Shown: in pieces, positions 1 through 8,061 of the stretch
Layout of the letters: each line of letters starts with the position of its first letter
How positions within the stretch are numbered: position 1 is the first letter of the stretch
DNA from: DATFVA01 sp963711455
GTDB lineage: Bacteria; Bacteroidota; Ignavibacteria; Ignavibacteriales; Ignavibacteriaceae
DNA length: 64,000 bases
NCBI GenBank assembly: GCA_963711455.1
Contig: CAVQEH010000004.1
Location: forward strand, 682,001-746,000
Direction: 5' to 3'
Notes under the pieces: model-generated
Databases searched by the model: none
Told to the model about the DNA's origin: nothing
The model's input: the letters and a program-made list of their open reading frames with translations, nothing else
Made by a program: the position numbers and the translations under genes

Positions 1-395
1 TAATAAAGCTTCTCGCTAATGCTTCACTCAATTCAAAAGAAATAAATCTTGAACTTGCAAAAAAGACTGTTAAAGAAATTGCAACGGACAGAAAAGTAAA
101 TGTAACAATTGAAACAATTACTAATATTGTATGTGAAGTTTTAAATATTGCTGAAAACAAGATTCGTGATAAAACAAGAAAAAAAGAAATTGTCATGGCA
201 AGACAGATTGCAATGTATCTATCAAAAGAGCTCACGAAATCTTCTCTTAAAACAATAGGGCTTCATTTTGGTGGAAGAGATCATTCAACTGTAATTCATG
301 CCTGTACCACAATTGAAGAATCTGTTATGAAAGATCACGCTTTAAAAGATATTGTAAACAATGTTAAAAACCAGATTGAATTAAGATGCTCTTAA
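1..395 (+). CDS. dnaA: Chromosomal replication initiator DnaA, C-terminal part (5' truncated by window)
   Basis: The frame is open from the window edge, giving about 130 residues, so this is the end of a longer gene. The tail contains GLHFGGRDHSTVIHA, the DnaA signature of domain IV, the helix-turn-helix domain that binds DnaA boxes. The preceding residues are the linker and the start of domain IV. The AAA+ domain lies outside the window. DnaA opens the origin at initiation of replication. I saw no cluster of TTATNCACA boxes in the 180 bases downstream, so nothing marks an origin on this side. A strong terminator follows directly. The Met at position 195 is internal, not a start. Confidence 0.95.
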   Translation, partial: IKLLANASLNSKEINLELAKKTVKEIATDRKVNVTIETITNIVCEVLNIAENKIRDKTRKKEIVMARQIAMYLSKELTKSSLKTIGLHFGGRDHSTVIHACTTIEESVMKDHALKDIVNNVKNQIELRCS

Positions 396-416
396 AATAA
401 CAGATAGCTGTTTTAG

Positions 417-438
417 AAAAGCCCTTTATGGGCTTTTT
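417..438 (+). terminator. Rho-independent terminator of dnaA
   Basis: AAAAGCCC, a 5-base loop TTTAT, GGGCTTTT and further T residues form a classic hairpin with a U tract, 22 bases after the dnaA stop codon. It separates dnaA from the MFS gene. Confidence 0.85.
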
Positions 439-577
439 AATTTTAAAAATGTTTTGTCTTCCGTATGCTGGTTAACATAATCCGGGGCAACTTTTTATGA
501 AACATCAAAAAATATTTCTTCCAATTCAAAAATCTGCACTATATTTGTCAATCCAATTTTAAGCTAAAGGAAAATCT

Positions 578-1792
578 TTGAATCCGTGGAAAGGTGTTAA
601 AGGCTTATCACGCGACTTATGGGTTATATATACGGCTACGCTTATTAATCGTTCCGGGACAATGGTTCTTCCTTTTCTCGCGCTTTACCTTACAACCCAA
701 TTGCACGAAGATGCTGCAACCGCAGGACTGATGTTAACATTTTATGGAGTTGGTGCTCTTATAACTGCCCCGGTTATGGGAAAGCTTTCGGATAAAATAG
801 GTTCGCTTACAATAATGAAAATGTCGCTCTTTTTTTCAGGATGCATTTTGATTTTTTATCCCTTAATAAAAGGATATGCAATGCTGCTTGTAGCAACATT
901 ATTGTGGGCTGTTATAAATGAAGCATTCCGACCGGCGGTTATGTCTCTGATCTCTCACCTTGCACCGCCCAACAGAAGAAGAACAGCTTTTGCAGTAAAC
1001 CGTCTCGTAATAAATCTTGGAATGAGCATTGGACCGGTTGCCGCAGGGTTTTTAGCACAAATCAATTTTTCGATAATATTTTACATCGATGCAATCACTG
1101 CATTTCTTGCCGCCGCTTTTTTAACATTTTATCCAATCCGTTATAAAATTGATAAAGAAGAAATTGAAAAAGAGGTTGAAGTCCTGCAGTCGCACACAGG
1201 ATTAGTTCTGAAAGATATAAGATTTATTTTTTTCCTTATAGCATTAACGCCTGCTACAATGGTAATCTTTCAGCACCTTGGTGCCTTGCCGCTTTATCTG
1301 GTTAAGGATTTGCACTTTCAGACTTCCACATTTGGAATGCTTGCCGCGGTAAACACTGTGCTGATAATTTTTGTTGAAGTTCCCTTAAATACTGCAATGT
1401 CAAGCTGGTCTGAAAAAAAATCACTTTCTCTCGGGGCGCTATTAATCGGGATCGGGTTTGGTATAACTGCTTTTGTCAGTAACGTTTTTCCTTTGATATT
1501 AACTATTATTATATGGACGTTTGGTGAAATGATTTTATTTCCCGCGAGTTCTACTTTTGCCGCAGAGATTTCTCCGCCGAACAGAAGAGGAGAATATATG
1601 GGATATTTCCAGATGTCCTTCAGCCTTGCTTTAACTCTTGGCCCATGGCTAGGAACATTGGTATATGATAATCTCGGCGGAAGGGCAGTTTGGTTCGCAG
1701 CATTTATAGTTAGCGCTATTTCTGCAGTTGCATTGTTGATGATTCCTGCTAAACCGGTAATGTTAAAAATCCATGATAGCGGGAGTAAATGA
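578..1792 (+). CDS. Major facilitator superfamily transporter
   Basis: A 404-residue hydrophobic protein with about 12 predicted membrane helices, the usual MFS size. After helix 2 it has the motif-A-like loop GKLSDKIGS (about residues 68-76). A matching cytoplasmic element, PPNRRGEYMGYFQ, lies in the second half, and PPNRRRTAF in the first half, so the two-fold pseudo-repeat is visible. The start is TTG, chosen because AAAGGA sits 5 bases upstream and the protein then begins at a normal MFS N-terminus. Such proteins are proton-driven exporters or importers in the inner membrane. The substrate cannot be read from sequence; a drug-efflux type is plausible. It stands alone after the dnaA terminator. 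Confidence 0.85.
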   Translation: MNPWKGVKGLSRDLWVIYTATLINRSGTMVLPFLALYLTTQLHEDAATAGLMLTFYGVGALITAPVMGKLSDKIGSLTIMKMSLFFSGCILIFYPLIKGYAMLLVATLLWAVINEAFRPAVMSLISHLAPPNRRRTAFAVNRLVINLGMSIGPVAAGFLAQINFSIIFYIDAITAFLAAAFLTFYPIRYKIDKEEIEKEVEVLQSHTGLVLKDIRFIFFLIALTPATMVIFQHLGALPLYLVKDLHFQTSTFGMLAAVNTVLIIFVEVPLNTAMSSWSEKKSLSLGALLIGIGFGITAFVSNVFPLILTIIIWTFGEMILFPASSTFAAEISPPNRRGEYMGYFQMSFSLALTLGPWLGTLVYDNLGGRAVWFAAFIVSAISAVALLMIPAKPVMLKIHDSGSK

Positions 1793-1823
1793 AAATTAAT
1801 ACATTTAATATTTTTTATAAATT

Positions 1824-2168
1824 ATGAATAAAATAAGTAAAGAAAATGCCGAACATTACAGATGGGGAATTAATTGTGAGGGCTGGAGATTTCAGAATAA
1901 ACCTGAAATAAGTATTATCCGTGAGAGAATACCTGCAGGTACGTCTGAAACGATGCATTTCCATAAAATCGCAGGGCAGTTCTTTTTTATGCTTAAAGAA
2001 AAGGCTTCAATTGAAACAGAAGAAAGAACTTACAATCTTCAAGAATATGAAGGAATTGAAATTCTGCCCGGTGTCAGGCATAGATTTTTTAATTCCGATG
2101 ATAGACCAATTGAATTTCTGGTTACTTCTGTTCCTTCAACTTTAAATGACAGGTTTGAGATCGATTGA
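1824..2168 (+). CDS. Single-domain cupin protein
   Basis: A 114-residue protein that is essentially one cupin barrel. Motif 1 is visible as GTSETMHFHKIAGQFFFMLKE (residues about 39-59), with two His and a downstream Glu/Gln set suited to metal binding. Motif 2 is PGVRHRFFN (about 82-90), giving the third His. Small cupins of this type act as metal-dependent enzymes, sugar-binding or ligand-sensing proteins; the actual substrate is unknown. It lies 31 bases after the MFS gene on the same strand, so co-transcription is possible. No clear Shine-Dalgarno sequence precedes the ATG. Confidence 0.8.
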   Translation: MNKISKENAEHYRWGINCEGWRFQNKPEISIIRERIPAGTSETMHFHKIAGQFFFMLKEKASIETEERTYNLQEYEGIEILPGVRHRFFNSDDRPIEFLVTSVPSTLNDRFEID

Positions 2169-2208
2169 AACTTTGTTTGGATATAGAATCAACCTGAATC
2201 AGTTGAAT

Positions 2209-2883
2209 TTATTTCTTTAGCTTATCCTTAAATACTTTCTCAAACTTTTCTACTTTGGGTGCAATTACAAATGAGCAGTAACCCTGGTAGGGATTTTTTT
2301 CGAAATAATCCTGGTGGTAATCTTCCGCCTTATAAAATTTAGTGAAAGGAACTATTTGTGTAACGATTGGCTTATCCCAGGCCCCTGATTTTTCGAGTTC
2401 GTTTTTATAATATTCTGCTTTTTCCTTTTGTTCATCATTATGATAAAGAATAATTGAACGATACTGCTCACCCACATCGGCACCCTGCCTGTTTAGGGTT
2501 GTAGGATCGTGTGTCTTCCAGAATATTTTTAATAACTCTTCGTATGAAATAACATCGGGATCAAAAATAATCTGGATTACTTCTGCATGCCCGGTGTTTC
2601 CATTACACACCTGTTCATAAGTCGGGTTTGTAACGTGACCGCCGGCATAACCAGAAAAAACTGATTTTACGCCCTCAATCCTTTCAAATATAGCTTCTGA
2701 ACACCAGAAACAACCCTGTCCAAAAGTTGCAGTATCTGTTTTCGCTGATGGATTATTCATAGCAGATTCATCTTCTTTCAATTTATTGCTTAATTTGGTT
2801 TCCTGGCAGCTTATTGCTGCACCCAAAACAAATATGGCCATTAAAATAGTTGAGATTACATTTTTCATAATTAAAATCTTCAT
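2209..2883 (-). CDS. msrA: Peptide methionine (S)-S-oxide reductase MsrA, lipoprotein form
   Basis: A 224-residue MsrA with the catalytic GCFWC at residues 57-61 (nucleophile Cys58) and the conserved regions GYAGGHVTNPTYEQVC and EQYRSIIL. A C-terminal Cys in GYCSF can act as resolving cysteine. The first 26 residues form a signal peptide ending in the lipobox AAISC, so the enzyme is predicted to be an outer-membrane or periplasmic lipoprotein that repairs oxidised methionines in envelope proteins. The second Met (MKNVIS, start at 2868) gives a tidier signal peptide and is an equally good start. No MsrB is seen nearby. It converges with the cupin gene. Confidence 0.95.
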   Translation of the reverse strand: MKILIMKNVISTILMAIFVLGAAISCQETKLSNKLKEDESAMNNPSAKTDTATFGQGCFWCSEAIFERIEGVKSVFSGYAGGHVTNPTYEQVCNGNTGHAEVIQIIFDPDVISYEELLKIFWKTHDPTTLNRQGADVGEQYRSIILYHNDEQKEKAEYYKNELEKSGAWDKPIVTQIVPFTKFYKAEDYHQDYFEKNPYQGYCSFVIAPKVEKFEKVFKDKLKK

Positions 2884-3163
2884 TTTGGTTTTAAATATGG
2901 AAATGATTTTGATAATATTTATAACGAATTAATCACTTTTAGTAAACAAATTTAACTAAGAGAGATGCTTTTTAATATTAAAAAAATTTTAATTAACTAT
3001 TGCGACTTGACAAATATTGGAATATTTTAAGCCCCATTCCAGCACTAAAGTTCGTAACTCCGGTTTTATATATCAGTTATAAATAAAACCATTTCCTGTA
3101 TTTCTGCTCTGATTCGTTCAATTATCAATTAATTACATTATTCGTTTAATAATAGAGGTTAGA

Positions 3164-3763
3164 ATGAGAAAGGTGCAATTGATTTCTGTGTCACTGATTA
3201 TTGTGTTCGCTGGTTTAACCCTGATTCAGGCCGGCTGTAGTAATACAAAAGAGGAGAAAGTCCTAACAAAAGAAGAACAGATTCAAAGAGGGAAATATCT
3301 TGTTGATTTAGGTGGATGTAATGATTGCCATTCACCCAAAATAATGACAGATATGGGACCTGTACCGGATACAACAAGATTATTATCGGGAAATCCGGAA
3401 GATCAACCTGTAGTTGATTTAGATCCATCTATGGTTAATTCTAAGGCATGGGTTCATACAAATATGAATAATACTGCTTGGATTGGACCATGGGGAATTT
3501 CATATACTGCAAACCTGACTCCTGATCCGGAAACTGGTTTGGGAAACTGGACAGAAGATTTATTTATAAAAGCTTTGCGTTCCGGAAAGCATATGGGAAT
3601 AGGTAGACCAATACTTCCCCCGATGCCGTGGCAGGGAATTGCTCAATTAAGTGACGAAGATTTGGAATGCATGTTTACCTATCTGCATTCAATTAAACCC
3701 GTACATAATAAAGTACCTGATCCTGTCCCGCCTGATATGATGGCCTCAGTTATGAAGAAATAA
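3164..3763 (+). CDS. c-type cytochrome lipoprotein, monoheme
   Basis: A 199-residue protein with a lipoprotein signal (Cys25 after LIQAG) and one heme-binding CNDCH at residues 52-56, followed by a cytochrome c fold. LPPMPW (Met155) is a likely distal heme ligand, as in the family whose members begin KYLVxxGGCNDCH. It should sit on a membrane facing the periplasm and carry electrons. AGAGGTT lies just upstream of the ATG and supports the start. The partner enzyme is not identified; no oxidase or dehydrogenase gene is next to it. It is a single-gene unit with its own terminator. Confidence 0.85.
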   Translation: MRKVQLISVSLIIVFAGLTLIQAGCSNTKEEKVLTKEEQIQRGKYLVDLGGCNDCHSPKIMTDMGPVPDTTRLLSGNPEDQPVVDLDPSMVNSKAWVHTNMNNTAWIGPWGISYTANLTPDPETGLGNWTEDLFIKALRSGKHMGIGRPILPPMPWQGIAQLSDEDLECMFTYLHSIKPVHNKVPDPVPPDMMASVMKK

Positions 3764-3767
3764 ATTA

Positions 3768-3790
3768 AGAGGGAGTGAAAACTCCCTTTA
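3768..3790. terminator. Bidirectional terminator between convergent genes
   Basis: AGGGAGT, loop GAAA and ACTCCCT form a hairpin flanked by A/T runs on both sides. It sits between the convergent cytochrome c and head GIN genes and can serve both. Confidence 0.8.
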
Positions 3791-3793
3791 ATT

Positions 3794-4519
3794 TTAATTG
3801 CCCCGGGAAATTCCAGCACCTCCGCTAAGATCTGTATTCCCGATTTTCGCATCACCGTAATAGATAACCCGGGAACCGCCGCTTGCATCAACATTAAGAG
3901 TTCCATTCATACTTATTTCTAAACGTGAACCACCTGAAAGATCGACATCGGCATTTTTCACAGTATAATTTTTTAAATGAAAAATACTTCCTCCGGAACC
4001 TTCTATAGTCAAATCGGTTCCTTTACCGGAAAGGTTGACTGTGCTTCCACCGGAAATTTCCATATTTATATTTTCGCAGGAAAGTCTTCCAGCTATCTCT
4101 GCTCCGCCGGATAACTCGCATGCAAAGTTATCTTTAATATCCATAGTAACTTTTCCCCGGGAACCTCCGCTTAAATCAAGTCCGGTTAAAGATGGCATTT
4201 GTATATCAATTTTTATATCGCCGGATTTCCTGTAATTGTCCGAATCAATATAAATCAGAAGGTTGTTCTCTTTTTTCTCAACTCTCAGATACTCAAAATC
4301 AGATTCTTCCGCGTTTACTTCTATGTTGAAGGTGGAGGATTGAGTTACATTTAGCAGCATTCCATTACTAACTTCAATTTTATTAAAGTCATTAAAGATA
4401 TATTTCTTTGTAATTCTGTTTGCCGGGAAGATTAAATTTGTGATAAAGAGGCATAGAATTAAACTATAAAGTATCATTGTTTTTTTCATAACCCTGATTC
4501 CTAAAATTGTTGTTTGCAT
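3794..4519 (-). CDS. Head GIN domain (DUF2807) exported protein
   Basis: A 241-residue protein with an N-terminal signal or anchor segment and a body of repeated beta-strand units marked by LSGGS, LSGGA and SGGS about every 20 residues. This is the regular beta-solenoid pattern of the DUF2807 'putative auto-transporter adhesin, head GIN' family, common in Bacteroidota. The second Met (MKKTMILY, start at 4489) gives a cleaner signal peptide than the first and is probably the true start. It is expected to be periplasmic or surface exposed. Function is unknown; some relatives sit with envelope-stress regulators, but no such partner is adjacent here. Confidence 0.8.
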   Translation of the reverse strand: MQTTILGIRVMKKTMILYSLILCLFITNLIFPANRITKKYIFNDFNKIEVSNGMLLNVTQSSTFNIEVNAEESDFEYLRVEKKENNLLIYIDSDNYRKSGDIKIDIQMPSLTGLDLSGGSRGKVTMDIKDNFACELSGGAEIAGRLSCENINMEISGGSTVNLSGKGTDLTIEGSGGSIFHLKNYTVKNADVDLSGGSRLEISMNGTLNVDASGGSRVIYYGDAKIGNTDLSGGAGISRGN

Positions 4520-4632
4520 TAAGACTTCCGGTTTATGGAAAAGGTTGGTATTCGTAATTAAAATTAATCCCTTTGTAAATTCATTACTACTAAATTATTT
4601 TTCATTTTATTTTATAAAAAAATGGGTGGCTT

Positions 4633-5166
4633 ATGAATTCAAATATGAACCTTCGTTATCCTATCGGGAAATTTAACATGCCCAAAGAGTTTACTAATGA
4701 ATTACGGGATAGCTTAATAAGTGAAATTGAAGAAACTCCTTTCCTTCTGAGGGAGGCAGTAGAAAATCTGAATGAAGATCAATTAAATACTCCATACAGG
4801 GAGGACGGTTGGACAGTAGAACAGGTTATTCATCATTTGCCTGACAGTCATATGAATGCTTACATAAGAATAAAACTTGCCCTTACAGAAGATGAACCAA
4901 CCATAAAAACATATAAAGAAGATGTCTGGGCAAAACTTGAAGATTATTTTACTACACCAATTAATATTTCACTTACACTTCTTGATGCTGTTCATGCTCG
5001 GTGGATAATTCTCTTAAGATCATTAGAGCCGGAGCAATTTGAACGTAAACTCCGGCACCCGGAAATCGGGCTGATTGATATTAATTGGTGCGTCGCACAG
5101 TACGCCTGGCATGGCAAACATCATATTGCACAGATAAATTCGCTGAAACAAAGGATGGGATGGTAA
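4633..5166 (+). CDS. DinB-superfamily YfiT-type thiol transferase / metal-dependent hydrolase
   Basis: A 177-residue four-helix-bundle protein with the metal ligands of the YfiT branch of the DinB superfamily. VIHHLPDSHMNAY supplies His67/68 and His73, and the C-terminal WHGKHHIAQI supplies His160 and His163/164. The motif GWTVEQVIHHLPDSH is nearly diagnostic. Relatives are annotated as bacillithiol transferases or putative metal-dependent hydrolases, and bacillithiol-type chemistry is known in Bacteroidota. The ATG is preceded by GGGTGG. It is monocistronic with a strong terminator. The exact substrate is unknown. Confidence 0.85.
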   Translation: MNSNMNLRYPIGKFNMPKEFTNELRDSLISEIEETPFLLREAVENLNEDQLNTPYREDGWTVEQVIHHLPDSHMNAYIRIKLALTEDEPTIKTYKEDVWAKLEDYFTTPINISLTLLDAVHARWIILLRSLEPEQFERKLRHPEIGLIDINWCVAQYAWHGKHHIAQINSLKQRMGW

Positions 5167-5170
5167 AAAA

Positions 5171-5200
5171 AAGCTGCCGCAATAATACGGCAGCTTAATA
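5171..5200. terminator. Strong terminator between convergent genes
   Basis: AAGCTGCCG (5171-5179) pairs perfectly with CGGCAGCTT (5188-5196) around an 8-base loop, with A-rich sequence before and T/A sequence after. It lies between the YfiT gene and the convergent coiled-coil gene. Confidence 0.85.
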
Positions 5201-5203
5201 AAA

Positions 5204-6439
5204 TTATGATTCGGTTGGCTGAGGTTTGGGTTTTCTTTTAATAAAAAACATGATTACAATCACTACAATAACCAATCCAATAATGATATAAAGCCAATTG
5301 ACTCCTGAACCATAAACAGCGGATTTCCATTCAGAAATTTTATTTTCTATAGAATCCTTTTGTGCATCTGTAAACATTTTATTGTCAATTAAATAAGGAA
5401 CCCAGGTTGGTTTTACTTCTCCGTACCAGGCGCTGTCAGCAAAACTCTTATAGGTATTTTGTGATTCAACCTTTCCTTTAACGTCAATATTCTTAATTTC
5501 ATCATTTATAAAAGAAGTGGCTGAATGAACAAATTGACCCCCGCTAGAAAAATTTTGAAGATTGATTCCATAATCGGCAAAACTTAAACGAATGGATGAC
5601 CATCCTTCCTGATTAAGTTCGTTTCTCCATGATGAAAAGTATGTATCTATATCTTTAAGATCATTTGTGCCTGCTTTATTCTCCGAATATACAGATACGA
5701 GTTTAGGTCCAACACTTCTCCATATTTTTGCAAATTGTTCCTGTTGTTTTTTTATTTCGATAAGATCATCCGGGGTAAGGTTCGCTACCTGAAGAAATTT
5801 AATGTTATCCTGGAGAGATTTTTTAATATTACTTAGGACATTATTTTTCTGTGCTTCAGAATAAACCTTTTCTTTTTCCTGCGAACTAAGCGTCGATTGC
5901 TGTCTGTAAGACGGAGGAACTAAACTGTCTATCATGGTTAAAACCAGTTCATCTCTCTTTTGAAGCGATGCTTTCAGATCAGCAACAGATCTTTCCAATT
6001 GAACGATGCGGCTTTTGTCTTTTTTACTCTCAGCTTCAAGAACCTGTACACGCGAAATTAAATCTGTATTTCTTCTGTTGAGTGTATCAACCTGTTCTTT
6101 TAATCCGGTAACCTGAGTCTGCAATACATCAATCTGTGTAAAGTCTCCTTTCCGCAGATCATAAGACATCTGCAGGTTTTCAAATGTTTTATTAAAATTA
6201 AGCGGGTAAAGACTTTTATCCAGTAATTCTTTTTTATCCAAATATTCATTTCTTAGTTGATCAATTCCGCTCTGTGATTTCTGTAAATCTTCAAGTGAAG
6301 TTGCCTGCTTGATTGAATCATTTATTGCCATAGCCTTAGATTTAAAATTCTGTACAATTTCATAATCAGATTGGGCAAACAGGGAAAATGAAAAAATCAG
6401 GCACAGCAAAAAACCATTTATTAATATCTTACTGTTCAT
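5204..6439 (-). CDS. Exported coiled-coil protein with C-terminal membrane anchor, unknown function
   Basis: A 411-residue protein I do not recognise. It has a signal peptide (residues 1-22, ending SLFAQS), a long heptad-rich coiled coil at about 95-170, a mixed globular region, and a single C-terminal membrane helix (about 385-402) followed by a basic tail KRKPKPQPTES. The topology suggests a periplasmic coiled-coil body anchored in the inner membrane. The upstream lipoprotein gene ends at the base next to this ATG, and its last codons contain the GGAG ribosome site, so the two genes are translationally coupled and probably act together in the envelope. Confidence 0.65.
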   Translation of the reverse strand: MNSKILINGFLLCLIFSFSLFAQSDYEIVQNFKSKAMAINDSIKQATSLEDLQKSQSGIDQLRNEYLDKKELLDKSLYPLNFNKTFENLQMSYDLRKGDFTQIDVLQTQVTGLKEQVDTLNRRNTDLISRVQVLEAESKKDKSRIVQLERSVADLKASLQKRDELVLTMIDSLVPPSYRQQSTLSSQEKEKVYSEAQKNNVLSNIKKSLQDNIKFLQVANLTPDDLIEIKKQQEQFAKIWRSVGPKLVSVYSENKAGTNDLKDIDTYFSSWRNELNQEGWSSIRLSFADYGINLQNFSSGGQFVHSATSFINDEIKNIDVKGKVESQNTYKSFADSAWYGEVKPTWVPYLIDNKMFTDAQKDSIENKISEWKSAVYGSGVNWLYIIIGLVIVVIVIMFFIKRKPKPQPTES

Positions 6440-6892
6440 TTATTTCTCCTTATTTTCAATTCCATTGTTCGATAAATAATATTGTTTGTTTCCTTCAACC
6501 AGTTCGATGTATGGGGGTCGCTGGTTAAAGACGGGATCAGTAATTCCGGTATCTGATATTTTAATTTTTTCTTCAAGTTTAAAAGATCCTTCTGCCATCG
6601 TAAATACATAAACATTTTTAAAATTATTGCCTGTCATATAATAGTATCCGAGAGTATCTCTTATTACTCTCAGATCTTTATTAACGAAAGCAAGAGAATC
6701 TCCGGCTTCTTCAAAGAAAAGCGGTTTGACGTTAAAAGAGATAGAATAACGATCATCCGCAGCCATTCCGTTATTGTCAACATGAATAACCGATTCAACC
6801 GGCCAGGAAAAATCCGCCGGGGATAATTTTAGTGAGGAACATCCTGTTAAAATAAAAGGGATAGTAACCAGGATATATTTTATAAGATTCAT
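6440..6892 (-). CDS. Small lipoprotein of unknown function
   Basis: I place the start at the Met of MNLIKYILV (6892) because AAGGAGAAA lies just before it, although an in-frame ATG exists 15 bases upstream. The 150-residue product has a lipoprotein signal with lipobox ILTGC (Cys about 18) and a beta-rich body without a domain I recognise. It is the first gene of a two-gene operon with the coiled-coil membrane protein: its stop codon is followed directly by the next ATG. A role in the same envelope structure is likely; nothing more can be said. Confidence 0.65.
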   Translation of the reverse strand: MNLIKYILVTIPFILTGCSSLKLSPADFSWPVESVIHVDNNGMAADDRYSISFNVKPLFFEEAGDSLAFVNKDLRVIRDTLGYYYMTGNNFKNVYVFTMAEGSFKLEEKIKISDTGITDPVFNQRPPYIELVEGNKQYYLSNNGIENKEK

Positions 6893-7084
6893 ATTTTCTC
6901 CTTCCAATTTGTGTATGCTAACATAATGAAAAATAAGGATTTCCAGCTATTACAAATTGTGATGGAGAACGTTTTAATTTTATCTAAAAATTGAATTTGG
7001 GAATTAAAACACCGCAGTATTTTTTTAAGAATTTTGTTTTTTACTATTTTTGATCTGGTAATTTTTTATAGAAAGCGGGCGATT

Positions 7085-7534
7085 ATGAATCTTTTAGAAT
7101 GTCTTCATCAAAATCAGAATGAAATAATTAGAGAAGCGTTTGATGCTCTGCTTCGTTCTAACCTGAAACATTATTCTTCTTCAAATGCAAACGAAAACTG
7201 GCAAAGGATAGAAAAATTATTTGATCTTACACTTAACAGCATCAATGAAAAAAGTTTAGTTGAAATGATTGAATATTCAGAGAAGATTGCCACCGAAAGA
7301 TACAACTCCGGGTTTGATCTTCATGAAGTTCATACTGCATATAACGTGCTGGAGGAAGCATTGTGGAAATTGATCCTTAAAAATCTTGATTCAAGGGAAA
7401 TCGGTAATGCGCTGGGTCTTGTAAGTACAATTCTCGGAACAGGTAAAGAAACACTTGCACTTACTTATATTTCATTAACGGGTAAAACAAAACCAAAAAG
7501 TCTTGATTTGTCTGAATTGTTTAAAGGAAATTAA
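7085..7534 (+). CDS. RsbRD N-terminal-type sensor domain protein
   Basis: From the Met at 7085 (MNLLECLHQNQ) the product has about 149 residues and is all-helical. It resembles the stand-alone RsbRD/RsbU N-terminal domain seen in stress-sensing and phosphatase regulators: an N-terminal segment on binding or repression, the central FDLHEVHTAYNVLEEALWKLI helix, and a final helix GLVSTILGTGKETLALTYI. It lacks any output domain (no GGDEF, kinase, PP2C or STAS), and no partner gene follows. It probably senses a signal and acts through protein contact. A longer start at 7034 adds only a hydrophobic stretch and lacks a ribosome site. Confidence 0.6.
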   Translation: MNLLECLHQNQNEIIREAFDALLRSNLKHYSSSNANENWQRIEKLFDLTLNSINEKSLVEMIEYSEKIATERYNSGFDLHEVHTAYNVLEEALWKLILKNLDSREIGNALGLVSTILGTGKETLALTYISLTGKTKPKSLDLSELFKGN

Positions 7535-8061
7535 GTAAGATCGATGTAATGGTTAGCATATTCTAAAATATTTCAGCAATATTATTTTTTCAAAAAAATT
7601 TCCTCTTAAGGTTTCAAACAACATTGTCTTCGTTCACCTCCCCCTCAATTTTTCAGTTTCGGAAAATGAAAAATTGACAATTAAATTTTGAAAATCTAAA
7701 GCATTAAATTTCATTAATATATTAAATCTATTTCCTCTACCATTGTTTGTCCATAACAATACTCTATCTAAAATAATACTTGAATATGTAAAATAATTTT
7801 ATAAGTTTGTTTCAGGTATTATATTATTATCGGAGTGAATTAGAGTCATAGGGTTTATTTGCTGAAGACTCGCGTCGAAAATTCCTCGAAATAATTTTTA
7901 CCCACAACATATAGTTTATGGAGGGAGAAGTCATCATTCTGGTTTTAATGAATCATTACTTTTTTTTAAATAATTATTATTCCAATGAATATGCTTGAGA
8001 GCGGAACGAATATAAGGTTCATCTTAATCACAATATTTTATAACGAAAAAAGGAATTAGCC
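7535..8061. other. 527-base intergenic region, no gene seen
   Basis: AT-rich, with stops in all frames. The only clear structure is the inverted repeat at 7646-7676. The last 100 bases should contain the promoter of the downstream lipoprotein gene, but I cannot identify it with confidence. No tRNA or riboswitch core was recognised. Confidence 0.6.
7646..7676. repeat. Perfect 10-bp inverted repeat in a long intergenic region
   Basis: CAATTTTTCA (7646-7655) and TGAAAAATTG (7667-7676) are perfect inverted copies separated by 11 bases. There is no following T tract. It could be a protein-binding palindrome or a weak terminator for the gene ending at 7534, 110 bases upstream. Confidence 0.5.

Noticed and set aside
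396..577. Replication origin next to dnaA
   Set aside because: No cluster of DnaA-box-like sequences and no AT-rich unwinding pattern beyond the genome average was seen here; only the 3' side of dnaA is in the window.
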